Assembly (NCBI RefSeq): GCF_014212055.1
Contig: NZ_JACJVO010000015.1
Span: forward strand, 1 to 64,000
DNA length: 64,000 nucleotides
Reading direction: 5' to 3'
Origin: Cohnella zeiphila
Lineage (GTDB): Bacteria > Bacillota > Bacilli > Paenibacillales > Paenibacillaceae
Position 1 is the first letter of the stretch. Each line of letters begins with the position of its first letter. Both the position numbers and the translations under genes were made by a program. The notes beneath the pieces are model-generated. The model was not told where the DNA came from, made no database searches, and saw only the letters and a list, made by a program, of their open reading frames with translations. Positions 41,586 to 49,167 of this stretch are shown in pieces.

Positions 41586-41611
41586 CCGCTTCCATCCGGA
41601 GGCGGCTTTTT
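41586..41611 (+). terminator. Terminator of zwf
   Basis: CCGCTTCC (41586-41593) pairs with GGAGGCGG (41598-41605), one G-T pair, followed by T5. Confidence 0.85.
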
Positions 41612-41759
41612 GCATTTCCTTCGTTTCCATATGCATGCGAGCCTGCCGGGTGCTCCGCTTAACCTTAAGACACTTTAAGGGGATCTTCATTCTGTTTTAA
41701 GTTCTTTCGTTTAGGATAAAGAACAATGGGAGAACGATTGAAGAAAGAAGGAATGGCCG

Positions 41760-42209
41760 ATGAACCCCAAACGCATGCTGGCAATCTGCACGCTAGCCTT
41801 GATGTTGACGATAAATAGCGGATTTTGGTCTCGCGAGACCAGTGCCGGCGATCTGCTTCAGAACGACGAATCCTACGGAGCATATTCCCCCGACAAAACC
41901 GAAATCGCCGCCGAACCGACGGAAGCCGGCGAATCCGAATCGCAGGACGACCCGTTTCTCAGCCTTCTCGGCGCAGAGTCGGACGAACAGGTTCGCGACG
42001 CCTTGTATAACGGGCAATCCTTGGCGGACATCGCTTCCGCAAGCGGCGCGGACCCCGGCGACGTCATCGATCTGCAGATTCGGCAGCTGACGGAGCAGTT
42101 GAAGCAGCGCATGCTGGAAGGCAGCATCTCGCTTCAGCAATACCAAGCGCAAAAGGCCGAAATCGCGGAGCTTGTCACCCGCAGCGCATACTCCGCATCG
42201 CTTACATAG
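41760..42209 (+). CDS. Secreted hypothetical protein, 149 residues
   Basis: A signal peptide (about 1-27: KRMLAICTLALMLTINSGFW) is followed by an acidic, Pro/Glu-rich linker (about 40-65) and a helical C-terminus (DALYNGQSLADIASASGADP, LEGSISLQQYQAQKAEIAEL). The C-terminal pattern of a short helix, LADIA-type motif and coiled segment recurs in secreted Bacillota proteins of unknown role. It has its own start site and lies upstream of the small gene at 42281. Confidence 0.7.
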   Translation: MNPKRMLAICTLALMLTINSGFWSRETSAGDLLQNDESYGAYSPDKTEIAAEPTEAGESESQDDPFLSLLGAESDEQVRDALYNGQSLADIASASGADPGDVIDLQIRQLTEQLKQRMLEGSISLQQYQAQKAEIAELVTRSAYSASLT

Positions 42210-42280
42210 CGGACGGTGCCCGTTAAAGGGAATGCTTTGCCTTCCGGCTGTGCAAGTTATGGGGAGGCGAGGTGAGGACA

Positions 42281-42415
42281 ATGACGGGACGCAACAACAA
42301 GCCGGACAACGACGGACCGGCCGCAACGCCATCGAGATTGGACCAATTCGGCGACAAGCAGGCCAAGAGCGCCGGACCGAAGCCGAAGCGGAAAAACAAC
42401 AAGGGCTCGTGCTAA
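42281..42415 (+). CDS. Small basic protein, 44 residues
   Basis: The frame reads MTGRNNKPDNDGPAATPSRL and continues to ...KPKRKNNKGSC. It is short, hydrophilic, rich in N, K, P, D and G, and looks intrinsically disordered, as in small spore-associated proteins. GGGGAGGCGAGG(T)GAGG precedes the ATG and a terminator follows 15 bases after the stop, so I treat it as a real gene. Family unknown. Confidence 0.6.
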   Translation: MTGRNNKPDNDGPAATPSRLDQFGDKQAKSAGPKPKRKNNKGSC

Positions 42416-42430
42416 GATGAACAGCGGAAG

Positions 42431-42470
42431 GCCGTACAGGAGAGCGATTCTCCTGCACGGCTTTTCTTTT
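42431..42470 (+). terminator. Terminator after the 44-residue gene
   Basis: GCCGT with ACGGC and the inner CAGGAGA with TTCTCCTG form one long hairpin (42431-42461), followed by TTTTCTTTT. Confidence 0.88.
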
Positions 42471-42539
42471 CTCCGAGTCGCGCCGTTTCAAATTCGAGCT
42501 TTCATCCCCGTTCGAACTCAGCAGCCCATTTCATCGTGA

Positions 42540-43925
42540 TCATTCGCGGATCAGCGGCAAGGAAAAATAGAACGTCACCGTCCCCCTGTCCAACTCGTAA
42601 CCGTAGTCCGCATGGTGGCTCTGCAGAACGGCTGCGGCAATCGACAGGCCGAGACCGGTGCCGCTGAACTTTTTGCTGCGCGAGCTCTCCATGACGAAGA
42701 AAGGCTCCCACACCCGCTCCCACTTCTTCGCATCGTCGATGTCGGTGCCGTTGGCTACGCGAAAATAGAAGTTCCCGTTCTTCGTCTCCATCGTCACGAC
42801 GATTCGGCCGTCGGTCGTGTATTTGATCGCGTTCGAGATCAGATTCCGCAGAACCGACTCCAGCTTGGGCCGGTCCGCCATCACCGCCGCTTCCGGAGAC
42901 AGCCGGTCGTCCGTCTCCCAAGCGAGCCCTTGTTGGCTAGCTGCGACTTGATAAGGCGCCAAGGTCTCGTCCAGAAGCGGCCGCAGCTCGACGGGCGCGA
43001 ATTCGTACGTGTCGGCCTGCCGTCTGGACAGCTCCAGCAGCCGATCGATCAGGCCGCTCATCTCCTCGCTCTGCAGCCGGATCACGCCGGCATAAGTGCC
43101 GTCGTCCAAACCGTCCTGAATACCGGCGGCATACACCTGGATGAGCGACAGCGGCGTCTTCAGCTCGTGCGAGATGTCGGCGATGAAACTCTGCAGGTTG
43201 GCGTTCTTGACTTCCAGCGAACGGTGCGCTTCCTTCAGTCTGTCGCTCATCCGGCCCAGACTGTTCGCGAGCGACTCGATCTCGTCGCCCGTCCGGATGT
43301 CCGGCTTGACGAACGACAGGCGGGAGATCGCCTCGGCCGTCTCGTTCAGCTCCGCCAGCGGCCTGACGATCCGGGTCGCATACAGAACGGACAGGACGGT
43401 GAGCAGGAGCAGCATGCCGCTCCATATATAAAGGTTGAACCGGTTGACGATCCGCATCGTCTCCGAGGAATGGGAGATCGATTCTCCTACCGCGAACACG
43501 TAGCCGTCAACAGGGAAGAAGTTCACGAGAAAGCCGGACTTCAGCTTGGTTTGGTCGTAAATCTTGTTGACCTTGCCGCCCGCGCGAAGCAGATCGATAT
43601 TGTCCCCGGTCAACCAAAATTTGCTGAGGGCGATCCCCTTGCGACTCCACTGGAGCAGCAGCTCGCCGTTCAGATCGTTCTCCGATTCCGTCAGAGAGGC
43701 GGAAGCGATCGCGACCTGCTCCTCTTTTTCCAAAGCGTCGATCCTCGAAACAAGCGAATCGTACGGCAGCGGCGAGAGCTCGGCGGTAAGTCCGGCCAGC
43801 TTCACCTTGCTCTGGTGCAGAAAATATTTGGGGAGAAAGTAGGTGTTCAGGGCGCAGGAAAGGACAAATACGACGCATAACGCGGCGGCGAGCCGCACGA
43901 TCAGCTTGCGGGCCAGCTTACTCAT
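42540..43925 (-). CDS. Membrane sensor histidine kinase
   Basis: This 461-residue kinase has two N- and mid-terminal membrane helices (about 9-30 and 168-187) around an extracellular sensor domain. A HAMP domain (about 185-238) leads into HisKA with phosphoacceptor H253 (ADISHELKTPLSLIQVY) and HATPase_c (NLISNAIKYTTDG, GTGLGLSIAAAVL). The ATG at 43925 overlaps the end of the response regulator gene. The target is unknown; the divergent lipoprotein glycoside hydrolase is a candidate. Confidence 0.93.
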   Translation of the reverse strand: MSKLARKLIVRLAAALCVVFVLSCALNTYFLPKYFLHQSKVKLAGLTAELSPLPYDSLVSRIDALEKEEQVAIASASLTESENDLNGELLLQWSRKGIALSKFWLTGDNIDLLRAGGKVNKIYDQTKLKSGFLVNFFPVDGYVFAVGESISHSSETMRIVNRFNLYIWSGMLLLLTVLSVLYATRIVRPLAELNETAEAISRLSFVKPDIRTGDEIESLANSLGRMSDRLKEAHRSLEVKNANLQSFIADISHELKTPLSLIQVYAAGIQDGLDDGTYAGVIRLQSEEMSGLIDRLLELSRRQADTYEFAPVELRPLLDETLAPYQVAASQQGLAWETDDRLSPEAAVMADRPKLESVLRNLISNAIKYTTDGRIVVTMETKNGNFYFRVANGTDIDDAKKWERVWEPFFVMESSRSKKFSGTGLGLSIAAAVLQSHHADYGYELDRGTVTFYFSLPLIRE

Positions 43926-44565
43926 CGGGTTCTTCCAGGCAATAGCCCATCCCCCGGTACGTCTTGATCCTCGACTCCCCGATTTTCTCCCGCAGCCTGC
44001 GGATATGGGTGTCGACCGTGCGCTCCTCGCCGAAATAATCGAAGCCCCACACATGGTCGAGCAGCATTTTGCGGGAGATGATCCTTCCTTTGTTCCGGAC
44101 CAGAAACTTCATCAACTGAAACTCCTTCCATGTCGCCTGAACGTCCTCGCCGCCGCGGAAGATCTTCTGCCCCGCCAGATCGACGGTCACGTCGCCGATG
44201 GCGACCGTCGAGGTCAGCTGCAGCAGCTTCCGCGCACGCAGAAGCAGAACGCGCGGATCGAACGGCTTGCGCACGTAATCGTCCGCCCCCGCCTCCAGCG
44301 CCAGCAGTTCGTCCTCCGCGCCTCCTTTGGCCGTCAGCAGCAGCACCTTCGTCCGTCCGGCCTTCTTGATCTCGCGGCACACCTCGACGCCGCTTCGCCG
44401 CGGCATCATCCAATCGAGAATCGCCAGATCGACGGGACCGCCATAGAACAGCTCCAGCGCCTCCTCGCCGTCCTGCGCGGGAAACACGCGAAAACCCTCT
44501 TTGGAAAAGTAGGATTGCAAAATATTCAACATCAACGGCTCGTCGTCGGCCAGCAGCAAATTCAT
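43918..44565 (-). CDS. OmpR/PhoB family response regulator
   Basis: This 215-residue regulator has a receiver domain with D7-D8, phosphoacceptor D51 (LAILDWMMPRRSG) and the conserved lysine in DDYVRKPFDP, and a C-terminal winged helix (RTVDTHIRRLREKIGE, IKTYRGMGYCLE). GGGAGGCGCATCAAG precedes the chosen ATG. It is upstream of, and overlaps, its histidine kinase. Transcription goes away from the glycoside hydrolase gene, whose 155-base intergenic region may hold its binding sites. Confidence 0.94.
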   Translation of the reverse strand: MNLLLADDEPLMLNILQSYFSKEGFRVFPAQDGEEALELFYGGPVDLAILDWMMPRRSGVEVCREIKKAGRTKVLLLTAKGGAEDELLALEAGADDYVRKPFDPRVLLLRARKLLQLTSTVAIGDVTVDLAGQKIFRGGEDVQATWKEFQLMKFLVRNKGRIISRKMLLDHVWGFDYFGEERTVDTHIRRLREKIGESRIKTYRGMGYCLEEPDE

Positions 44566-44720
44566 CTTGATGCGCCTCCCGCATCTCACTATAACGCCCG
44601 TCTGTTACGCCAGTATGACAAATCGCCCGGCTGTGGACAAGCGATCGAACGACGCTTTTCCTGTAACATTGCTCCCTTACCATGACCCTGCAAGCCAATC
44701 GAAGAATGGAGGAAGCAAAC

Positions 44721-47090
44721 ATGCAGCAAAGATTCTTTTGGGCCGGCGCGATCGCTCTTCTGGCCGTCTCGGTCACCGGATGTCGGAGCGGCGGGGCCGC
44801 AGCCGGCGACGCCGCCGCCGCGGCTTCGCCCCCGGCGGTTAAACAGACGGCGGCGGTCGTAACAGCCTCGCAAAAGGCCGGAGAGCCGTTCGACTTCGAG
44901 GTCGACCCGGAGACGTTCGCGCTCACGATTATCAAGGATGGCCAACGCGTGCCGGCTTCGGTTCCGCTGCCCAGGGCGGAAGTGACCGATCTGGTCAAAA
45001 GCAAAGACAGCGTCAGATGGACGTATCCGGGCAAGGTCAAGGTGAGCATCGCCAAGAAAAACGATTACCTCGACATCAGCGTGACGTCCATCGGCGCCGA
45101 TTCGTTCGCATGGCCGTCGGTGAGCGCCGACCGGTACATGCTGCCGCTTGGGGAAGGCAAAGAGATTCCGGCCGCCGATCCGGACTGGCGGTCGTTCCTC
45201 AAGGATCAGACGTACACGTGGAGCGAATCGTTCTCCATGGACTTCTTCGCGCTGAATGCCAAGGCGTTCTCCCTCGTCTACGTGGTGACGAACAAGTTCA
45301 ACGACGAGGTGCAATTCGACACTTCATCTTCGGTGCAATTCCAGTTTGCCCATGAATTTCCGTCCATCAATCCGGACAAGAGCTATGGGTTCCGCCTGTA
45401 CGTCACCGGCAACGACCCGCGGCAGGTCGTGCAGCCCTACAAGAACTATGTGAAGGAGCAGGGGAATTTCGTTACGCTGGAGCAGAAAGCGCAAGATAAC
45501 CCGAACGTTCGCAAGCTCTATGGAGCGCCGCAAATTTACTTGTGGAGCGAGTCGATCCTGACCGACGGGGACGTCCATTGGCCGAAGCTGCGCGTCCTGC
45601 TGCCGCAATCGCTCGGACCGTGGCTCGTCAAGCTGCTCTCCGGCACGGCCGACGGCAGCGACGAATTCGCGCAGGTACTGGCGCAAATCCCTAAGCAGGA
45701 CTATTTGGACAAGTATCAGAAAGGCGTCGTGCTGAGCGCGCTGAACGAGGCGTTGAAGCTGAGAGGCTTCTACGACGCGTCGATGTTCCCGAATCCGGGA
45801 GAAGAAGCCGAGAAGCTGATCGCCCAAGGCGTCGACAAGCTGAGCGAGGAGAAGCTGTACGAACTGAACAAACTGCTGCTTCAGAGCGTTCTGAAGGATG
45901 CCGCGTCCGACCTGTCCGAGTGGGGCCAGGCCGATTCGACGGAGCTCGTCAAGGACATCCGCGACGCCGGCATTGAGAACGCCTGGATCGGCCTGCCCAA
46001 CTGGGCCGACGGGCTGATGAACCCGAAGCTGGTCGGCGAGGCCAACCAGGACGGCTATCTGATCGCGCCCTACGATTCGTACCATTCCATCCAGCAGAAC
46101 GCGGACATCTCCTGGAACACCGCCTCGTTCCCGGACCCGACACTGTACGAGAACGCGACCATTGCCAAAAAGGACGGAACGAAAGTCGCGGGCTTCCTGG
46201 GCCGGGGGCGCAAGCTGAACCCGACGCTGGCGATGCCCAGCGTGAAGCAGCGGGCGGCCGGCATCCTGCAGGACGGCATCGGCTTCAACTCCTGGTTCGT
46301 GGACTGCGACGCGACGGGGGAAATTTACGACGATTACTCCCCTGCCCATCCGACGACGCAGCAGCAGGACTTGAACGCCCGGCTCGAGCGGCTCTCCTAT
46401 TTCGCCAAAGACCTGAACATGGTCGTCGGCTCCGAAGGAGGCAACGACTACGCCAGCAGCGTGATCGCTTACGCGCAGGGAATCGAGAGCCCGATCATCG
46501 CCTGGGGCGATCCCGATATGCGCGACAACAAGGAAAGTCCGTACTACGTCGGCGGTTACTACGCGGCCAGCGGCATTCCCGAACGCTACGCCAAGCCCGT
46601 GCCGATCAAGCCGCTGTATGATAAGGTCTACGTCGATCCGGCTTATTCGCTTCCGCTGTACAAGCTGGTCTACAACGATTCGATCATCACGACGAACCAC
46701 TGGGAATGGGGCAGCTACAAAATCAAGGGCGAAGAAGCCGATCGCATGCTGTACGAGCTGCTGTACGACGTGCCGCCGCTGTACCATCTGGACCGCACAA
46801 CGTGGGAGCGGGAAAAGTCGAGCATCGTCGGCTTCCTGAAGGTATGGTCCCCTTTCCACCGGCAGGCCGTCACCCGGGAAATGACCGGCTTCTCCTTCCT
46901 GTCGAACGACCGGCTCGTGCAAAGCGCGAAATACGGAAACGGCCTGAGCGTCATCGCCAATTTCTCCGATCGCGCCGCAACGGTGAAAGGCCGGAAAATT
47001 CCGGCCAAATCCGCCGTCGTCGCCCAAGACGGGATGAGCCTCGTGTTCGACGCGGCGGCGAACGCCAAGCTTCTGGCTGTGAAAGAGTAG
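44721..47090 (+). CDS. Lipoprotein, predicted glycoside hydrolase
   Basis: This 789-residue protein begins with a signal peptide and lipobox (LAVSVTGC, cysteine near 21). A beta-rich N-terminal domain (about 50-260) precedes a long region with a TIM-barrel look: ENAWIGLPNWADG, LIAPYDSYHSIQQ, GIGFNSWFVDCDATGEIYDD, MVVGSEGGNDYASS. The acidic residues in FVDCD and GSEGG could be catalytic. It resembles large Paenibacillus glycosidases of GH101-like or unassigned type, but I cannot fix the family. It is divergent from an OmpR-type two-component system. Confidence 0.7.
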   Translation: MQQRFFWAGAIALLAVSVTGCRSGGAAAGDAAAAASPPAVKQTAAVVTASQKAGEPFDFEVDPETFALTIIKDGQRVPASVPLPRAEVTDLVKSKDSVRWTYPGKVKVSIAKKNDYLDISVTSIGADSFAWPSVSADRYMLPLGEGKEIPAADPDWRSFLKDQTYTWSESFSMDFFALNAKAFSLVYVVTNKFNDEVQFDTSSSVQFQFAHEFPSINPDKSYGFRLYVTGNDPRQVVQPYKNYVKEQGNFVTLEQKAQDNPNVRKLYGAPQIYLWSESILTDGDVHWPKLRVLLPQSLGPWLVKLLSGTADGSDEFAQVLAQIPKQDYLDKYQKGVVLSALNEALKLRGFYDASMFPNPGEEAEKLIAQGVDKLSEEKLYELNKLLLQSVLKDAASDLSEWGQADSTELVKDIRDAGIENAWIGLPNWADGLMNPKLVGEANQDGYLIAPYDSYHSIQQNADISWNTASFPDPTLYENATIAKKDGTKVAGFLGRGRKLNPTLAMPSVKQRAAGILQDGIGFNSWFVDCDATGEIYDDYSPAHPTTQQQDLNARLERLSYFAKDLNMVVGSEGGNDYASSVIAYAQGIESPIIAWGDPDMRDNKESPYYVGGYYAASGIPERYAKPVPIKPLYDKVYVDPAYSLPLYKLVYNDSIITTNHWEWGSYKIKGEEADRMLYELLYDVPPLYHLDRTTWEREKSSIVGFLKVWSPFHRQAVTREMTGFSFLSNDRLVQSAKYGNGLSVIANFSDRAATVKGRKIPAKSAVVAQDGMSLVFDAAANAKLLAVKE

Positions 47091-47110
47091 GGCAATCATC
47101 ACGTGAAGAA

Positions 47111-47130
47111 GCCGGGCAACATTGCCCGGC
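47111..47130. terminator. Hairpin after the glycoside hydrolase gene
   Basis: GCCGGGCA pairs with TGCCCGGC around a four-base loop. The T-tract is weak. It lies between the glycosidase and the convergent hepT remnant. Confidence 0.6.
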
Positions 47131-47160
47131 CTCTTATCCTGCTGCAGATCGACCGTTCTT

Positions 47161-47592
47161 TTATAGCTGATTGTTGCTTGCAGCTCCCAAATACTCCCCG
47201 ATCTTCCGGGTTAACAATTGAAAATCTCCCAAGTGCTTATCGATGATGGCTTGAACGATTTCCAATTGAAGCGCCTGGTAGTCATGCATGGCAATATTGC
47301 GAAAACCGACCATTGCCTTTAAACTGCCGCACAAATCGTTGTCGATGACACGTTCGCGCATCAGGAAATCAAATGCTTCTTTGCTCGTTTGGGGGAGGCC
47401 AAGCTTTTTCTCGGCGACGACGTGCATCGCCAAGTCAATAGAAGCCTCGCACGCTCGCTGGAGGTTCAAGATAATGGAGTCCTGTTTGGTCACATGAAGA
47501 AGATTGGTGGAGTCGCCGCCGTATTCTTCCAAAATTCTGGCGATTCACCGCCGAATGGTAGCTGCCTTATTCAAGATAACGTCTTGCACCAT
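47161..47592 (-). pseudogene. HepT-like toxin gene with an early in-frame stop
   Basis: From an ATG at 47592 (four bases after the mntA-type stop) the frame reads MVQDVILNKAATIRR, then TGA (47547-47545), then IARILEEYGGD and a normal HepT/DUF86 body with the RNase motif GFRNIAMHDY (Rx4H). A cysteine codon is the likely ancestor of the TGA. From the stop a 123-residue frame is open, so a shortened protein from a TTG at 47532 is possible but lacks the first helix. I call it a decaying gene. Confidence 0.75.
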
Positions 47593-47593
47593 T

Positions 47594-47978
47594 TCAGCCT
47601 CCCGGACCTTTTTCGAAAGCTTTTACGATCTCGGCCCTTTCCTCGTTCAGTAAAGCATACGATTTTAGCGCAACCATAAAAGCCTTCTGCCGATTTGAAG
47701 GCTCCGAATCATAAAGAAGCTTCCCGGTCGTGACAATTTGTGCCTGCATAACCGTGCTCGTCTCCGAAAAATCGATCAAATCCGCATCGCGCTTCAATAA
47801 GTCGGAGAGCCGCTGCGCCTCCATGAAACGATCGTACGCCGACATTTGGCCATGCGCCAGAAAGGCAATGTCCACGTCGCTATCGACGCGCAGCTGCCCC
47901 TTGACCGCCGACCCGAACAAAATAACGGCAAAAGCCTTGCACCGTTCTACAAGGAAATCAACTTGTGTGCCGATCCAT
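47594..47978 (-). pseudogene. MntA-like nucleotidyltransferase antitoxin gene, frameshifted start
   Basis: The minimal nucleotidyltransferase core is intact (LFGSAVKGQLRVDSDVDIAF, with the GSx10DxD catalytic pattern). Its upstream part QVDFLVERCKAFAVI is in frame but has no start codon before a TAA. An ATG at 47978 (MDRHT) is one base out of frame, so a single-base insertion near 47963 explains the loss. A TTG just before the FGSAV segment is the only in-frame start (47920). With the damaged hepT partner this is probably a decayed type VII/MntA-HepT pair. Confidence 0.65.
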
Positions 47979-48046
47979 CCTTATTTTCAAAATTATTATA
48001 GCCTCTCTGAGATTGAAAATATACGAATCGTCGGCGACGGGTGCTT

Positions 48047-49132
48047 CTAAACCGCCGACCAAATCTGACGCTGAGAGGTCACTGTCTCGCCGGTGCGCAC
48101 GGCTTCTTCGATCAGATAGCCGAGATAGCAATCCTGCGACGCTTCCGGCAGCCCGTAAAAGGACGGCCCTCCGTCCACGTAGGAAGCCATGCCGTCCAGA
48201 CATGCGGCGATGGCCAGCTCATCGTCGTACAGCCTGGCGGGCGCGTACGGGTTCTCGTATACCCAGCGATCTCCCGCCATAATGCCCTGCAGAAAGTACC
48301 CCTCCGCATTTTCCCACTCTCCCCGGTTGATCCGCTTAAACTCCAGCGGCTGAGGCGTGTCGAAGCTCTGAAGCAGGCTGAGACGCGTGTCGAAGATTTC
48401 TCCGCGCACGCCCCTTACCGACAGATGGTTGGAACGAACCCAGGAGCGGTGCTGGTCGGCCGTAAAATCGTAAATGCCCAGCTTCCCGCCGTAGTCGAGC
48501 CAGGCCAAGTCGCGCGGCTTGCGAACGATCTTCTCCTCCGTCGGCGGCCCGCCTCTTCCCGGACCGGCCACGACATCGGCTTCGAAACGCATTCCTCGGA
48601 TGCTGGCGTCTTCGAAGCCGATGCCCAGCATTTTGCGCAGCAGGCTGACGCCATGATACAGGTGGGAGACGGATACCGTCGCCTGCGTGATGTCTCCAAG
48701 CCGCCCCTCCCGGATGATGGCCGATCGAGCGACGTTAAGCGGGTAAAGATGATACTGCTCGGCGACTTGAACGCGTGCGCCCCGAAGCGTCAACCGTTCG
48801 TGCAAGTCGATTAAGCCCGCCAGATCGGGAGCCGGCGGCGTCTCCGCCAGAGCCGGAACGCCCAGCTCTGCCAATCGAAGCAAATAGTCCGGGCAAGCGC
48901 CTCCGCTGACGGATACGACGACGAAATCCGGCCGCTCCCGCTCGAGCAGATCTTCCAGCGTCTCCAAGACCGGCACCCGCCACCGCTCGGCCATATCCTG
49001 CCTTTTGGCCCCGTCCCGCACGACAAGACCGCTTACCCGGAACCGATCCGGAAGCTCCCGGGCGATCCGCAAATAATATTGCGCCCGAAAGCTCGCTCCT
49101 CCGACAATCCCAAAAACGACAGGTTTTTTCAT
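48047..49132 (-). CDS. Gfo/Idh/MocA family oxidoreductase
   Basis: This 361-residue protein has an NAD(P)-binding Rossmann start (VVFGIVGGASFRAQYYLRIA) with a divergent glycine motif. The family's usual EKP triad reads AETP here (about residues 93-96), and the C-terminal sheet domain is present. Members oxidise or reduce sugars and inositols. It lies 35 bases downstream of a GH36 alpha-galactosidase and is likely co-transcribed, so the pair may handle a galactoside-derived sugar. The missing lysine makes the catalytic status uncertain. Confidence 0.8.
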   Translation of the reverse strand: MKKPVVFGIVGGASFRAQYYLRIARELPDRFRVSGLVVRDGAKRQDMAERWRVPVLETLEDLLERERPDFVVVSVSGGACPDYLLRLAELGVPALAETPPAPDLAGLIDLHERLTLRGARVQVAEQYHLYPLNVARSAIIREGRLGDITQATVSVSHLYHGVSLLRKMLGIGFEDASIRGMRFEADVVAGPGRGGPPTEEKIVRKPRDLAWLDYGGKLGIYDFTADQHRSWVRSNHLSVRGVRGEIFDTRLSLLQSFDTPQPLEFKRINRGEWENAEGYFLQGIMAGDRWVYENPYAPARLYDDELAIAACLDGMASYVDGGPSFYGLPEASQDCYLGYLIEEAVRTGETVTSQRQIWSAV

Positions 49133-49167
49133 CGCTCCCTCTCCCCTTCGTAATCGAATCTTTGCCG

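Noticed and set aside
42540..44565. The OmpR-type pair as VanRS for the vanG operon
   Set aside because: It lies about 7 kb away beyond unrelated genes and is divergent from a glycosidase; nothing in the sequence links it to the van genes.
47545..47547. Selenocysteine at the in-frame TGA of the hepT-like gene
   Set aside because: No SECIS-like hairpin is apparent and the family does not use selenocysteine; the partner gene is damaged as well, so decay is simpler.
47161..48046. A prophage or insertion sequence around the MntA-HepT remnant
   Set aside because: I see no transposase, integrase, inverted-repeat ends or target duplication there.
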